The notes under the pieces are model-generated. The model ran no database searches and was not told the origin of the DNA. It saw only the letters and a list, made by a program, of their open reading frames with translations. This document shows, piece after piece, positions 17,161 through 26,056 of a stretch of 64,000 nucleotides of DNA (within the stretch, counting starts at the first letter, position 1; every line of letters begins with the position of its first letter). The DNA comes from Bacteroidetes bacterium UBA1941. Its GTDB lineage: Bacteria > Bacteroidota > Bacteroidia > Chitinophagales > LD1. The stretch is taken from positions 62,001-126,000 of the forward strand of contig DDEZ01000010.1 in the NCBI GenBank assembly GCA_002336805.1, given 5' to 3'. Both the position numbers and the translations under genes were made by a program.

Positions 17161-17706
17161 ATGGCAACAAAGATCAGACTTCAAAGACACGGCCGCGGCA
17201 AGCGCCCTTTTTACCACATCGTAGTGACTGACTCTCGCGCTCGTCGTGATGGCAAGTACATAGAGCGTCTGGGCGAATACAACCCACTGACCTCTCCGGC
17301 TACGATCAATGTAGATGTAGACAAAGCAGTAGACTGGCTGACAAAGGGTGCAGAACCTACAGACACAGTACACGCTATTCTGAAATATAAAGGTGCTATG
17401 TACAAGAAGCACCTCCTGCGCGGTGTAGCGAAGGGTGCTCTCTCTGCTGAGGCAGTAGAGGCAAAGTTTAATGAGTGGGTAGCTGCTCACCAAAACTCTG
17501 TACTGGACCACAAGAAGAAACTCCACCTCTCTAAGGAAGATCGTCTGACTAAGATGATGGCTGAAGAGACCAAGAAGAAGAACGAGCGCGAAGCTAAGCG
17601 CCAGGCTGCCCTGACAGCAGCAGAGGCTACTGAGGCTCCGGCTGAAGAAGCACCAGCTACTGAGGAAGCACCAGCCGCAGAAGGCGAAGCTCCTGCAGCA
17701 GAATAA
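17161..17706 (+). CDS. rpsP: 30S ribosomal protein S16
   Basis: 181 residues starting ATKIRLQRHGRGKRPFYHIV, the S16 core (about 1-80, with RRDGKYIERLGEYNPLT and AVDWLTKGAEPTDTV). The core is followed by a long charged extension ending in an Ala/Glu/Pro-rich tail (AEEAPATEEAPAAEGEAP). Long tails of this kind are normal for S16 of Bacteroidota. It is a 30S assembly protein, driven by a clear promoter upstream and followed 9 bp later by rimM, which processes the same subunit. Confidence 0.97.
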   Translation: MATKIRLQRHGRGKRPFYHIVVTDSRARRDGKYIERLGEYNPLTSPATINVDVDKAVDWLTKGAEPTDTVHAILKYKGAMYKKHLLRGVAKGALSAEAVEAKFNEWVAAHQNSVLDHKKKLHLSKEDRLTKMMAEETKKKNEREAKRQAALTAAEATEAPAEEAPATEEAPAAEGEAPAAE

Positions 17707-17715
17707 ATCAAACAA

Positions 17716-18222
17716 ATGGCTGATCATATATCAGTAGGAATACTCAGAAAGCCCCACGGACTCAGTGGGGCTTTTAATTTTACCCTGACGCGTGAGCTGA
17801 AGTCGCTTAAGAAGCACCCGGCTCATTTCTTTATAGAGGGCAAGGGCGGTTTTGTACCCTATTTTATCGCATCCTTTGACCTGAAGGATATGTTCACTGG
17901 CCTGCTCACACTGGAGGACGTAGATAGTGTAGAGAAGGCGAAGCAGTTGACTGGCTGTGAGCTATACCTGGATGAAAAGCTGGTCAACACATTTTTTAAG
18001 AAGGACACGGATGACTACGGATTCCTGATAGGATACGCTGCCTGGGATGGGGAGCGGGAGCTGGGGACCGTATCTGCTATAGAAGAGATGCCCGGACAAG
18101 TGCTGGCGGTGCTGGATGTGGCAGGCGAGGAGGTGATGGTGCCGCTGGTAGATGACCTGGTGGTAGAGGTGGATAAGAGGAAGAAGAAGATAGTATTTGA
18201 ACTGCCAGAAGGGCTGGTATAG
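17716..18222 (+). CDS. rimM: Ribosome maturation factor RimM
   Basis: 168 residues. The N-terminal RimM barrel starts with SVGILRKPHGLSGAFNF (conserved K-P-H-G-x-x-G), followed by LTGCELYLDEKLV and a C-terminal PRC-barrel region around GQVLAVLDVAGEEVMVPLVD. RimM binds S19 and helps 30S head assembly. It is the second gene of the rpsP operon, as in many bacteria; trmD and rplS, which often follow, are absent here. A terminator-like hairpin lies inside codons 12-20. Confidence 0.95.
   Translation: MADHISVGILRKPHGLSGAFNFTLTRELKSLKKHPAHFFIEGKGGFVPYFIASFDLKDMFTGLLTLEDVDSVEKAKQLTGCELYLDEKLVNTFFKKDTDDYGFLIGYAAWDGERELGTVSAIEEMPGQVLAVLDVAGEEVMVPLVDDLVVEVDKRKKKIVFELPEGLV
17748..17780 (+). promoter_or_regulatory. 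Terminator-like hairpin inside the start of rimM (possible attenuator)
   Basis: Perfect 10-bp stem AAAGCCCCAC (17748-17757) / GTGGGGCTTT (17765-17774), 7-nt loop GGACTCA, followed by TTTTAATTTT. It has the form of an intrinsic terminator but lies in rimM codons 12-20, over the conserved K-P-H-G motif. It could lower rimM transcription relative to rpsP when the message is not covered by ribosomes. The sequence feature is certain; the function is inference. Confidence 0.55.
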
Positions 18223-18276
18223 TTCCAATCTCAAATTTTAATAAGACTTTAACGACTGCAGTGGATTAGCTCCGGG

Positions 18277-19614
18277 TCACTTCTGATCCTGCTGGAGATG
18301 TTCTTTGCTCGTACCCATCTGCAGCTCCTGCTGGCGGATCAGGTAGTCCCAGTTTTTATGGCCGTCCATATTGTATTCCTCTATGGTACAGATGCGGTTT
18401 CCCGGCTGGCCGGTTACCTTGATCCTACCATAGTTCTTGTGGAATAAGACGGTGCCTGCTACGCGGTAGCGATTGTGGCTGGAGTAGTTGCTCGGGTCCA
18501 TGGGGCTGGTGAGCGGCGAGCAGGTGAAGTCATAGAAAGGGTACCCCTTCCACACGTGGCGGCTCATCTCACTATAGTGCATATCACCACTGAGGAAGAC
18601 TACTCCTTTGATATTATTGGTAGCTATGAAGTCCAGCAGGGCGTCACGCTCTTTGCCGTACATGGCGTAGCACTCGCCGTGGTTGTCCTCATTCAGCACC
18701 TGAGATCCTACGCATATAAACTTGAAAGATGCATCGCTATGTAACAGTTTACGCTTGAGCCAGGCGGACTGATCGGGACCAAAGAAGGAACCTGTATCAC
18801 AGGCCTGGTCACGCCACCAGCGATCATCCGTCATGAAGAACTCGGTGTCGTAGTACTTATAGTTGAAGTAAGTCTGGTGTATACTGTCTTCGTATGGATT
18901 GACCCAAAAACCGCGGAAAAGGACGAGTGAGGTGTCTTTCAGCGGGAAATTGCGATCTGCATCATTAGGACCATAGTCATGATCATCCCAGATCGTATAC
19001 TGTGGCATAGATGCCAGGAAATTATTGAGCAGCGGGTATTTGATACGGGTCTTGAGATTGCAGGCATACATCTTTTCATAGCTGGAGTGCTCCTTGCCCA
19101 TGTAGTAAATGTTGTCGCCCAGCCAGATCATAAAGTCGGCCTTTGTTCTGGCCATACTGTGAAAGATGCGGACCGAGGCGCCGGGTAGCACTGCCTTCAT
19201 GATGCCCAGGCTCAGATAGGCGCAGGAGCCTACCAGAAAGTCAATGTCCTTTAGCGTGTCACCTATGGTAGTAAAGGCGCAGTCAGGTATGCGCAGCGGC
19301 GTACGCAGCCCCTCTGTAGTGACGATATAAGTATGGCCCGCCTCCAGGCTCTGAAAATCGAGTGACAGTGCGGTGTCGCCTTTGCTATCGGCCAGTTTGA
19401 ATACTTTGGATGGGAGAGATGTGCTCTTATTGAGAGTGTCTGACAGCGTCACGCTGAAACTACCGGAGCCTTTGTACGCCAGCCATACCTTGGCAGATGT
19501 TTTGGTCACAGACCCGGCAAATGGCCCTGCCAGAATCTTGGCAGTAGTGGTGTCCTGACCTATAGCAGAGGAGGAAAACCATAGCAAAAGCAATGCACAA
19601 AGGCAGTATTTCAT
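18277..19614 (-). CDS. Secreted PhoD-like metallophosphoesterase (1)
   Basis: 445 residues from ATG 19614 (an in-frame GTG lies 9 bp upstream). A Sec signal peptide MKYCLCALLLLWFSSSAIG is followed by a short beta-sandwich domain and a PhoD-like catalytic domain: VGSCAYLS, MIWLGDNIYYMG, YTIWDDHDYGPNDAD, and LSGDMHYSEMSR supply the Asp/Asn/His metal ligands of the alkaline phosphatase D superfamily. No T9SS tail is present, so it is probably periplasmic. Likely a phosphodiesterase or phosphomonoesterase. It is co-oriented with, but 116 bp downstream of, a second PhoD-like gene. Confidence 0.88.
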   Translation of the reverse strand: MKYCLCALLLLWFSSSAIGQDTTTAKILAGPFAGSVTKTSAKVWLAYKGSGSFSVTLSDTLNKSTSLPSKVFKLADSKGDTALSLDFQSLEAGHTYIVTTEGLRTPLRIPDCAFTTIGDTLKDIDFLVGSCAYLSLGIMKAVLPGASVRIFHSMARTKADFMIWLGDNIYYMGKEHSSYEKMYACNLKTRIKYPLLNNFLASMPQYTIWDDHDYGPNDADRNFPLKDTSLVLFRGFWVNPYEDSIHQTYFNYKYYDTEFFMTDDRWWRDQACDTGSFFGPDQSAWLKRKLLHSDASFKFICVGSQVLNEDNHGECYAMYGKERDALLDFIATNNIKGVVFLSGDMHYSEMSRHVWKGYPFYDFTCSPLTSPMDPSNYSSHNRYRVAGTVLFHKNYGRIKVTGQPGNRICTIEEYNMDGHKNWDYLIRQQELQMGTSKEHLQQDQK

Positions 19615-19729
19615 CGTGGGCACAGCAGGTGAGCGGAAGTGAAGTGCAATAATATCGACTTATCCTGATTAATCAGTACGGCCTCATGTTCATTTAAGTT
19701 AGCTACTATAAAATATCGGCGAAAGGATG

Positions 19730-21376
19730 TTATGTCAGGTCGCCTTTGGTTTTGAGCTTCTTCTTATGTATAAAGGTACGGGCCATGGCCTTCACAAATC
19801 TGATACCGGCCGTCGGTTTCTTAGCAAAAGAAATCCGCTCCACGCGTTTCATGTAGAGGGGCTTGCGCTGCTTTTTGACCTTTGTGATAGTGCTGGAGTG
19901 GGGGATGGACACTGTGCCCACCACATGGTCATCCTCATCTACGATGCTCATGCGCACAGACTCCCGGCCATAGATATCTATCTGGCCAAAGGCATTCTTG
20001 TAGTTCTTATTGTGGATACCATTGCCCCCGCCATTCCAGAGGTACTTTTTGATATTGGGATAGCCGGAGACGGAGCCTATCAGATTCATGTAGTGTGCCA
20101 GTACCGTGCCCGTCACAGAGAGGCCGCTGGCATTGACCTCCGGCAGGCCGGCGTTGCGCCCGTCATCTACTACATTGTGGTGGGTATCGCCGCTGATCAC
20201 CAGCACATCTTTGATGCCATTGTCACGGATATAGGCCAACAGCGTATCCTGGCTGGCAGGGTAGCCTGCCCAGTAGCAGGACCACGAGGAGGAGAGGCGA
20301 AAGCCTGTGCCCTGATCGGCGATCTCCAGGTCCTGATAGTGGATGCCGAGATCGATCAGGTGGCGGAGGTTCTTATTGAAGGGAACTCCCATCACGAGAA
20401 ACTTCCAGTCTGCGGTAGAGTTCTTGAGGCCATTCTTCAGCCATTGCATCTGCTCGTCACTGATTATCTTGTGCTGTGGGCTCGGATCAAAGGTCCAATG
20501 ATTGGCCACGGAGTCATATTGAAAGCCGCGCACATTCAGTTCTGCGTCCTGGCGCGTATCGAGTACGAAGAACTCTGCATTGCCCATACGGAAGCTGTGA
20601 TAGATGCCGTGACTGGTATCTGCAAGCGGATAGGCAGGATAGTAGTGCATGTAGCCCTGTATCACATTACTACGCCATTTGCATAGATCTGAGTCGATGT
20701 CAAAGTAGTTGACAATGCCCCTCACTGAATCCTCGCGGTACCTGGCGGCGCGCAGGTGCTCGTGGATGCCCATGCCTGTGCCGTCATGATTGTCTGCCAC
20801 ATAGTCTATGAGCGTGTAGGGCAGCATCTCTTTCATTGACTTCTCGGTATAGCGCTTTTGATAACCCTTGAAGATGAACTCCTCTGTAGTAGGATAGCCA
20901 GGCACCATATAGTCGGGATAGGTCCAGTCACCGGTGTGGATGAAGACATCGGGCTTGTGCCGGGCCATGACATCGTAGGCCTTCATATTCTCTGTCTCCT
21001 GGCAGGAGCCGGTGGTGATAGTGTAGTGCCTGCGGGTGCCCTCTGCCGGCCAGGTGGTGAAATTGCCCTGACGAATATCGGGTTTGCCATCTATCACTAT
21101 GTGGTAATAGTAACGGGTATCTGGTGAGAGCCCATGTACATCTACGAGGCCTCGGTTATGCAGCGTGGCATCTGTGGTGGCGGAATAGACGGTAGCTGCA
21201 CTGAAAGAAGAATCACGTGCTACCTCCAGCCGGAATGACACCGGCCTGCCAGTGAAAAACAAGATGCGGACACTGGTATCTGTCGCTGCGCCCAGTATAG
21301 GAGCGTAGAGTATATCCTGTGCAGATGACGATAGGGCCAGGCATAGCGCCAGCAGGACTCCGGTGAGATGTTTCAT
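19730..21376 (-). CDS. Secreted PhoD-like metallophosphoesterase (2)
   Basis: 548 residues with signal peptide MKHLTGVLLALCLALSSSAQ, a fibronectin-III-like domain (about 25-110, ending DTRYYYHIVIDG) and a metallophosphoesterase domain: TTGSCQETEN, VFIHTGDWTYPDY, YVADNHDGTGMG, FFVLDTRQD and VISGDTHHNVVDDG. The last ~60 residues are basic (VKKQRKPLYMKRVERISF, later HKKKLKTKG) and do not form a T9SS domain. Only moderately similar to PhoD-1; the two are not a recent duplication. Confidence 0.85.
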   Translation of the reverse strand: MKHLTGVLLALCLALSSSAQDILYAPILGAATDTSVRILFFTGRPVSFRLEVARDSSFSAATVYSATTDATLHNRGLVDVHGLSPDTRYYYHIVIDGKPDIRQGNFTTWPAEGTRRHYTITTGSCQETENMKAYDVMARHKPDVFIHTGDWTYPDYMVPGYPTTEEFIFKGYQKRYTEKSMKEMLPYTLIDYVADNHDGTGMGIHEHLRAARYREDSVRGIVNYFDIDSDLCKWRSNVIQGYMHYYPAYPLADTSHGIYHSFRMGNAEFFVLDTRQDAELNVRGFQYDSVANHWTFDPSPQHKIISDEQMQWLKNGLKNSTADWKFLVMGVPFNKNLRHLIDLGIHYQDLEIADQGTGFRLSSSWSCYWAGYPASQDTLLAYIRDNGIKDVLVISGDTHHNVVDDGRNAGLPEVNASGLSVTGTVLAHYMNLIGSVSGYPNIKKYLWNGGGNGIHNKNYKNAFGQIDIYGRESVRMSIVDEDDHVVGTVSIPHSSTITKVKKQRKPLYMKRVERISFAKKPTAGIRFVKAMARTFIHKKKLKTKGDLT

Positions 21377-21456
21377 GCGATGGGGATTGATGGCTAATAT
21401 ATCGACATTGAGCTAATTGATTTGTCCGGTCGCTGAGATTATAGCACATTTGGCAG

Positions 21457-22509
21457 ATGGAGTTTTCATCAGAGGAGATAGCGCTCATCCGGGAGCAGGC
21501 AGCAGAAGCAGAGGAGCGCTGTGCGCTGAGCCGGGAGGTGCTGGACGTGATCTATCGCCACAGGCTTTTCAAACTGTTTGTGCCTCAAAAGCTGGGCGGC
21601 GCCATGATGCCATTGCCGGAGGCGGTCAGGATATTTGAAGAGGCGTCGCGTATAGATGGTAGCTTCGGCTGGCTGGTCACTATAGGGTCAGGCGGTGGGT
21701 ATTTTGCCGGTGTTTTCGCGCCTGAGATGGCTACGAGTTTATATGCGCCGGCAGATGCCGTAGTGGCAGGTAGTGGCTATGTGAGTGGTGAGGCAGTGTG
21801 TATAGATGGGGGCTACCAGGTGTCCGGCTCCTGGCGCTACTGCAGCGGTGCTGATAATGCTACCATATTCACAGCCAACTGCAGGATACAGGGGAGCGAT
21901 CAGGTGCGGTCTTTCATATTCACCAGAGATCAGGTCACTATCAGCCACGACTGGGATGCACATGGCCTCAGGGCTACAGGCAGTCATACTATACAGGTCG
22001 ACAAAGTTTTCGTACCATGGCAGATGACTTTTGATATTGCTAATGGCAGGCGATCTGAGGATGCTGTGATCTATCGCTATCCGTGCATCCCTTTTGCTGA
22101 GGTGTCCTTTGCCGCTGTATGCGCTGGTATATGCAGGCACTATATGGAGGAGGCCGAAGCTATGAACCGCCATTATGGTCAGGGTGATGACAAGGCGAAT
22201 CTGAAGAGATACCAGACGGTGATGAGCGTGATCCTCAGCCAGCGGCAGCTACTGGAGGCGGAGCTAAAACGCTTCCATGAAGTACTGGGCATATCCTGGC
22301 AGTTGATGCTGGATGACGGGATGGTATCAGAGGCAGTCTATGAAGAGGTGGGCAACCGCTCACGCATACTCACTAGTGTAGCGCTCACTACGGCTCAGGC
22401 CGTGTATCCGTGGCTGGGCTTGGGCGCGGCCATGCAGCACAGTACGATCAACCGTATCTGGCGCGACCTGCATACGGCCTCACAGCACATTCTTCTGAAG
22501 GAGTTTTGA
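21457..22509 (+). CDS. Acyl-CoA dehydrogenase-like flavoprotein (HsaA/HpaB-type group)
   Basis: 350 residues, slightly short for the family. Helical N-terminal domain, then LFVPQKLGGAMMPLPEAVRI, the beta-domain GYQVSGSWRYCSGADNATIF and DAHGLRATGSHTIQVDKVFV, and a helical C-terminal domain (Acyl-CoA_dh_2 type) ending HTASQHILLKEF. The W-x-Y-C-S-G block and R-A-T-G-S block match flavin-dependent monooxygenases and dehydrogenases of the HsaA/DszC/acyl-CoA dehydrogenase group. The catalytic Glu of true acyl-CoA dehydrogenases is not evident. It is divergent from phoD-2; its last 30 bp overlap the convergent barrel gene. Confidence 0.75.
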   Translation: MEFSSEEIALIREQAAEAEERCALSREVLDVIYRHRLFKLFVPQKLGGAMMPLPEAVRIFEEASRIDGSFGWLVTIGSGGGYFAGVFAPEMATSLYAPADAVVAGSGYVSGEAVCIDGGYQVSGSWRYCSGADNATIFTANCRIQGSDQVRSFIFTRDQVTISHDWDAHGLRATGSHTIQVDKVFVPWQMTFDIANGRRSEDAVIYRYPCIPFAEVSFAAVCAGICRHYMEEAEAMNRHYGQGDDKANLKRYQTVMSVILSQRQLLEAELKRFHEVLGISWQLMLDDGMVSEAVYEEVGNRSRILTSVALTTAQAVYPWLGLGAAMQHSTINRIWRDLHTASQHILLKEF

Positions 22510-23403
22510 TGAACGCTGCTCCTTACTTTTTTTGATAAAATACTTAGGGTCGAAATTGATGCCCATGTGGAGCTGCAGATATGGTTTCCATGGGTTGCTT
22601 TGATCAATAAACTCAAAGTTGATAGGAGCACCCTCCAGATAGGTGATAAACGATAAGTGAGACGGTAGCTCCTTTCTGATGCCGAATGCCAGTGGACTGA
22701 TATTGATGAACGGTCTGATAGCCTGTACATATCCATAGACTGGCGAAGAAGGCGGGTAGTACGAGGTCTGCTCATAGCCCCGGCCCTGATAGCAATTAAA
22801 GCCCGTACTGACGCCAAACTGGAAGAACATACCCACGCGATGCCCCCACGACCAGCGGAACCAAATAGGTACCTCAAACCGCACCTGAACGCCACGGTCT
22901 ACTGAGCCATTGGCAGAGGTAGAGATTTGCTGGTAAGAATAATTGCTGGCATTCATGACCTGTGAGCTGAGCCCCGCGAGAAAAGAAAAATTGCGGTGAG
23001 GCCGGCATAGCTCAGCTAAAAAGGAAAGTCCTCCTCCAAAAACGTACTGACCGCGTGTGCCCGGATAGACAGGCGCCTGGGTATACATGATCAGTGAGCC
23101 GCAGGCCTCGATCCGGGCATAGCTGCTGCTTCTGATATTGAGCCTTCTCTCTGTATGCCTGTCAGCTACTACTATACGCGGATCATGCCTGACACTGTCT
23201 ACCTGTGCAGTAGGTATACTGATCGTGTTGCCACCGTATATCTCGATCTTGTAGACGGACTCTCCAGGTGCGCTTTTTATGCGCCCTCGGTAGATGCTGC
23301 CATCGTGTACGTATATCACATCCTGCGTGATATCATCCTGTGCAAAGCTGCTAAGCCCGAGCAACACCGCCAGCGTGAAGAGAGAAAATCGGATAGTTTT
23401 CAT
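22480..23403 (-). CDS. Outer-membrane barrel protein with N-terminal strand module (1)
   Basis: 307 residues, signal peptide MKTIRFSLFTLAVLLGLSSFAQ. Residues about 27-70 form a small module, DVIYVHDGSIYRGRIKSAP then SVYKIEIYGGNTISIPTAQV. It resembles the 'xxNGSIxxGxI…' module found at the start of many Bacteroidota membrane proteins. The rest is barrel-like (GGGLSFLAEL, VRFEVPIWFRWSWGHRVGMF). The neighbour at 23412 has the same module, so the two are paralogues. Last gene of a four-gene operon; its end overlaps the convergent flavoprotein gene by 30 bp. Function unknown. Confidence 0.75.
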   Translation of the reverse strand: MKTIRFSLFTLAVLLGLSSFAQDDITQDVIYVHDGSIYRGRIKSAPGESVYKIEIYGGNTISIPTAQVDSVRHDPRIVVADRHTERRLNIRSSSYARIEACGSLIMYTQAPVYPGTRGQYVFGGGLSFLAELCRPHRNFSFLAGLSSQVMNASNYSYQQISTSANGSVDRGVQVRFEVPIWFRWSWGHRVGMFFQFGVSTGFNCYQGRGYEQTSYYPPSSPVYGYVQAIRPFINISPLAFGIRKELPSHLSFITYLEGAPINFEFIDQSNPWKPYLQLHMGINFDPKYFIKKSKEQRSSKLLQKNVL

Positions 23404-23411
23404 AGAGGATA

Positions 23412-24275
23412 TTAAAAGCAGATACCTATGTCAAATGAAGGAATGATCATAGCACCACCACCACCGGAGTAGCTGTGAGAAGTGCCTCCACTGCCATCAG
23501 GCTGGTAGTCGTCACGGCTGAAGGAAGCCTGCTGCACGGTGAGGTGCGCTCCTAAACTCGGATATACGTGACGATTATAAATCTTGACCCCAAAGCCAGC
23601 AGCGCCCATGGCTCCGCCACGTAGTGTGACAGTGCGCCCATAGCTACCTGCGACGCCGAACTCTGAATAACTATATTGATAAAAGCCTTTGATACCGATG
23701 CCATAGCCGGCGGAAAAGCTATAGTATGGCGTGATACGGCTGCGCAGGATATCGCCACAAAAATGTAGGTAAACAGGCACATAGCCACCTGCGCAGCCCG
23801 TGACTGCATCAGTGAGTGGAAAGGGAAGAATATAGGCGTGTATGCCGACTCCTACTCCGAGGGAGGCGTACTGATTAAACTTATAGCCATTGATCACATC
23901 TATACCATACTCTACGACAGTATGCAGGTGCGCCTGTACGAAATATCCCCTCGGCCTGTATCGGTAAAAATTGGAGTATGGAGTGTATAAATGATACGCA
24001 CCGTCAGTGGTGTCAAACTGGTATTGGTGCCTGGGATGGTTGCTTTTTTCTTTGTAGATATCAATCACATTGGCATAGGGAATGGCTATCACGCTACCAC
24101 CTAGTATCTCTATTTTGTATAGGCTGTCGGGAATGATCTGAACGATCTTGCCGGCGTAGGTAGTGCCGTTTTTCAGGGTGAGGATGTCGTCTGTCTTCCA
24201 TCGCCTGTCCTGGCCCATGGCATATAGCGCGACGGGCATCAATAGCATGAGCAAATACGTTTTTAGGAATTTCAT
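23412..24275 (-). CDS. Outer-membrane barrel protein with N-terminal strand module (2)
   Basis: 287 residues, signal peptide MKFLKTYLLMLLMPVALYAMG. Its N-terminal module, DILTLKNGTTYAGKIVQIIP followed by SLYKIEILGGSVIAIPYANV, aligns clearly with that of the next gene (22480-23403). The C-terminal 200 residues are Gly/Tyr/aromatic-rich strands (GVGIHAYILPFP, YYSFSAGYGIGIKGFYQY) and end IIPSFDIGICF with a terminal aromatic residue, as outer-membrane barrels do. 8 bp separate the two genes. Function unknown. Confidence 0.75.
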   Translation of the reverse strand: MKFLKTYLLMLLMPVALYAMGQDRRWKTDDILTLKNGTTYAGKIVQIIPDSLYKIEILGGSVIAIPYANVIDIYKEKSNHPRHQYQFDTTDGAYHLYTPYSNFYRYRPRGYFVQAHLHTVVEYGIDVINGYKFNQYASLGVGVGIHAYILPFPLTDAVTGCAGGYVPVYLHFCGDILRSRITPYYSFSAGYGIGIKGFYQYSYSEFGVAGSYGRTVTLRGGAMGAAGFGVKIYNRHVYPSLGAHLTVQQASFSRDDYQPDGSGGTSHSYSGGGGAMIIPSFDIGICF

Positions 24276-24325
24276 AGGATATGAAGGTAGCCTTTATCTG
24301 TCAGATCCAGGAAAAAGCTGTGGTG

Positions 24326-25144
24326 TTACTTTTTCTTGCGAATACTCCCCAGCATGTATACAAAACGGAAGGTAAAGAGATTGTTGTACTGTCCGTTTAC
24401 CTTGGTGCCATCCTGTGCACCCCGTACTTTCAAAACAGAATAGCGATAGATGAACCCGAGGCCGTAATGCTTTTTGACAAAGACATGCAGCCCGCCAAAT
24501 GCTGACAGCGCAAACTGCCGGGGCTGCCCCAGCGGTGGGTCTTTGGTCACATTGATGCCATCATAGTCCAGCTCCCTGTAGCGCACCATAAATCCCGGTA
24601 TCAGACCGGCACTCACCATCACGACATCGCGATAGTGCGCATTCAGTGCTACAGGCACCTCTACATAGTCCCACTGTACCTGGTACCTGCGGGATACCTG
24701 GTCACTGGTGGGCAGGCGCGCGCGGGCACCCTGCATACTGTAGTTCAGCTCGAGGCTGGTGGAAAGATATGGATGGAAGCGTGCCATGACACCGGCGCCA
24801 AATGAGGCTCCGATGTACTTGTATCCCCACTCCTGATCGCCATCTACCTGGCAGGCATTAAAGCCGGCATGAAACAAGCCGCGAAATATGCCCAGATCAT
24901 GAATATCATATGCACCGGATTGGGATCGTTTGCCGGAGGCCTTTTTAGCCCTGGATGGGGCTATCACATTGCCGTTCTCATCTTCCTCCTCGGATGGGAG
25001 AGTGGTGGCTGCCGGGGTATCGGCCTGAGGCTGGGCTTTCTTTTTGTGGAGGTCTATACTGATGGTCCCATTTTTATAATCTGCCTGTGCCCGCACTGAC
25101 AGCACGGAGCACAGCAGCAGCGCTATGATCAGGCACCTGCGCAT
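24326..25144 (-). CDS. Outer-membrane beta-barrel protein (PorT-like)
   Basis: 272 residues with signal peptide MRRCLIIALLLCSVLSVRAQ. A low-complexity linker rich in Lys/Glu/Ser/Pro (about 25-75) precedes a barrel of the OMP_b-brl_2 type: GLFHAGFNACQVDGD, GASFGAGVMARFHPYLSTSL, WDYVEVPVALNAHYRD, SAGLIPGFMVRYRELDYDG, FALSAFGGLHVFVKKHYGLG. It starts 4 bp after the sphingomyelinase-like gene, which implies co-transcription. No ligand can be inferred. Confidence 0.82.
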   Translation of the reverse strand: MRRCLIIALLLCSVLSVRAQADYKNGTISIDLHKKKAQPQADTPAATTLPSEEEDENGNVIAPSRAKKASGKRSQSGAYDIHDLGIFRGLFHAGFNACQVDGDQEWGYKYIGASFGAGVMARFHPYLSTSLELNYSMQGARARLPTSDQVSRRYQVQWDYVEVPVALNAHYRDVVMVSAGLIPGFMVRYRELDYDGINVTKDPPLGQPRQFALSAFGGLHVFVKKHYGLGFIYRYSVLKVRGAQDGTKVNGQYNNLFTFRFVYMLGSIRKKK

Positions 25145-25148
25145 CAGA

Positions 25149-26039
25149 TCAGAGGTCCATTTTCATCAGTACAGCAAAATGGTCTGAGAGGTCCTTATGT
25201 GTCTTGCTCCATGGCTGCATGAAGCGCCTGACACAGCGCACCACACGGCCGGCCCTGAATCCATTGGAGCGGTAAAAGACATAATCTATCAGGTTGCGCT
25301 TGTCCGGGCGGTAGCTGTCCATATCATTGAGGAGATGGTCAGAGGTAGCCTGCAGCTCACCGGTGATGTCTCCATCCTCTACCTCCATACACTGTATCAG
25401 GCTAGGGTAGAGGTCAGTACTATTTTTTCGCGTATTGAAATCTCCTGCGGCAAACTGGGGCTCGCCGCTGACGGCATGTTTTTTCAACAGGGCTCCGGCC
25501 TCTTTATATTGGCTTATCTTCAGCTCATTGCTACCACCTGCCTGCATGTGAGTGCCCAGTACCTGAAACTTCTGTATCGGGTGCTGAACCTCTGCCAGCA
25601 GGCAGCCTTTGCGGCCGGCGCAGTCTATGCCTTTGCATTGCGTATAGCGGATGCTCTCCAGCTCTTTGATAGGATACTTGCTGAACATGAGTACGCCGCC
25701 TGCTTTCCTGAAAGTAAAGACGATGTGATTTTTGAAGCCAGCGGTATAGGGGTATTTCTCTTTCAGCCTTTTGCGCAGGATGCGGATGGCGAGACCGTCA
25801 AAGCCCTCCTGAAATACGATCACGTCCGGATTCTCTTCGATCAGTTTAGCAGGTATCAATTTCGCGCGCTTGACGGGATGGTGCTTGATGCTAAGCGCTA
25901 TACGCGGCAGCATCTTGATATTGTAGGTCAGGATACTGATCTCACGAGGGGTGGGGGTGATGCTCACTGTATCACTCGGCTCTGCGGTAGCTGAGGCGAG
26001 TGTGGCGATCAATGTGCAGATCAGCAGCAGGTATTTCAT
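25149..26039 (-). CDS. Secreted sphingomyelinase-like phosphodiesterase (endonuclease/exonuclease/phosphatase fold)
   Basis: 296 residues with signal peptide MKYLLLICTLIATLASATA. DNase I-like fold motifs are in order: ILTYNIKMLPR (Asn metal ligand), VIVFQEGFD (Glu), GGVLMFSKYPI, LGTHMQAGG, AAGDFNTRK (Asp/Asn), and DLSDHFAVLMKM (Asp-His at the end). The L-P-R after the first motif, F-Q-E-x-F-D and T-H-x-Q-A-G point to the neutral sphingomyelinase subgroup. It may hydrolyse sphingomyelin or related phosphosphingolipids; other phosphodiester substrates are possible. First gene of an operon with three barrel proteins. Confidence 0.82.
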   Translation of the reverse strand: MKYLLLICTLIATLASATAEPSDTVSITPTPREISILTYNIKMLPRIALSIKHHPVKRAKLIPAKLIEENPDVIVFQEGFDGLAIRILRKRLKEKYPYTAGFKNHIVFTFRKAGGVLMFSKYPIKELESIRYTQCKGIDCAGRKGCLLAEVQHPIQKFQVLGTHMQAGGSNELKISQYKEAGALLKKHAVSGEPQFAAGDFNTRKNSTDLYPSLIQCMEVEDGDITGELQATSDHLLNDMDSYRPDKRNLIDYVFYRSNGFRAGRVVRCVRRFMQPWSKTHKDLSDHFAVLMKMDL

Positions 26040-26056
26040 ACAGGATTGTGTTTAAC

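Noticed and set aside
19665..19676. 12-bp palindrome CTGATTAATCAG upstream of the first PhoD-like gene
   Set aside because: Could be an operator, but it is a single short AT-rich palindrome with no second copy or promoter context, so chance cannot be excluded.
19727..20686. 319-codon open frame on the plus strand opposite the second PhoD-like gene
   Set aside because: Shadow of a well-supported gene; composition is not protein-like.
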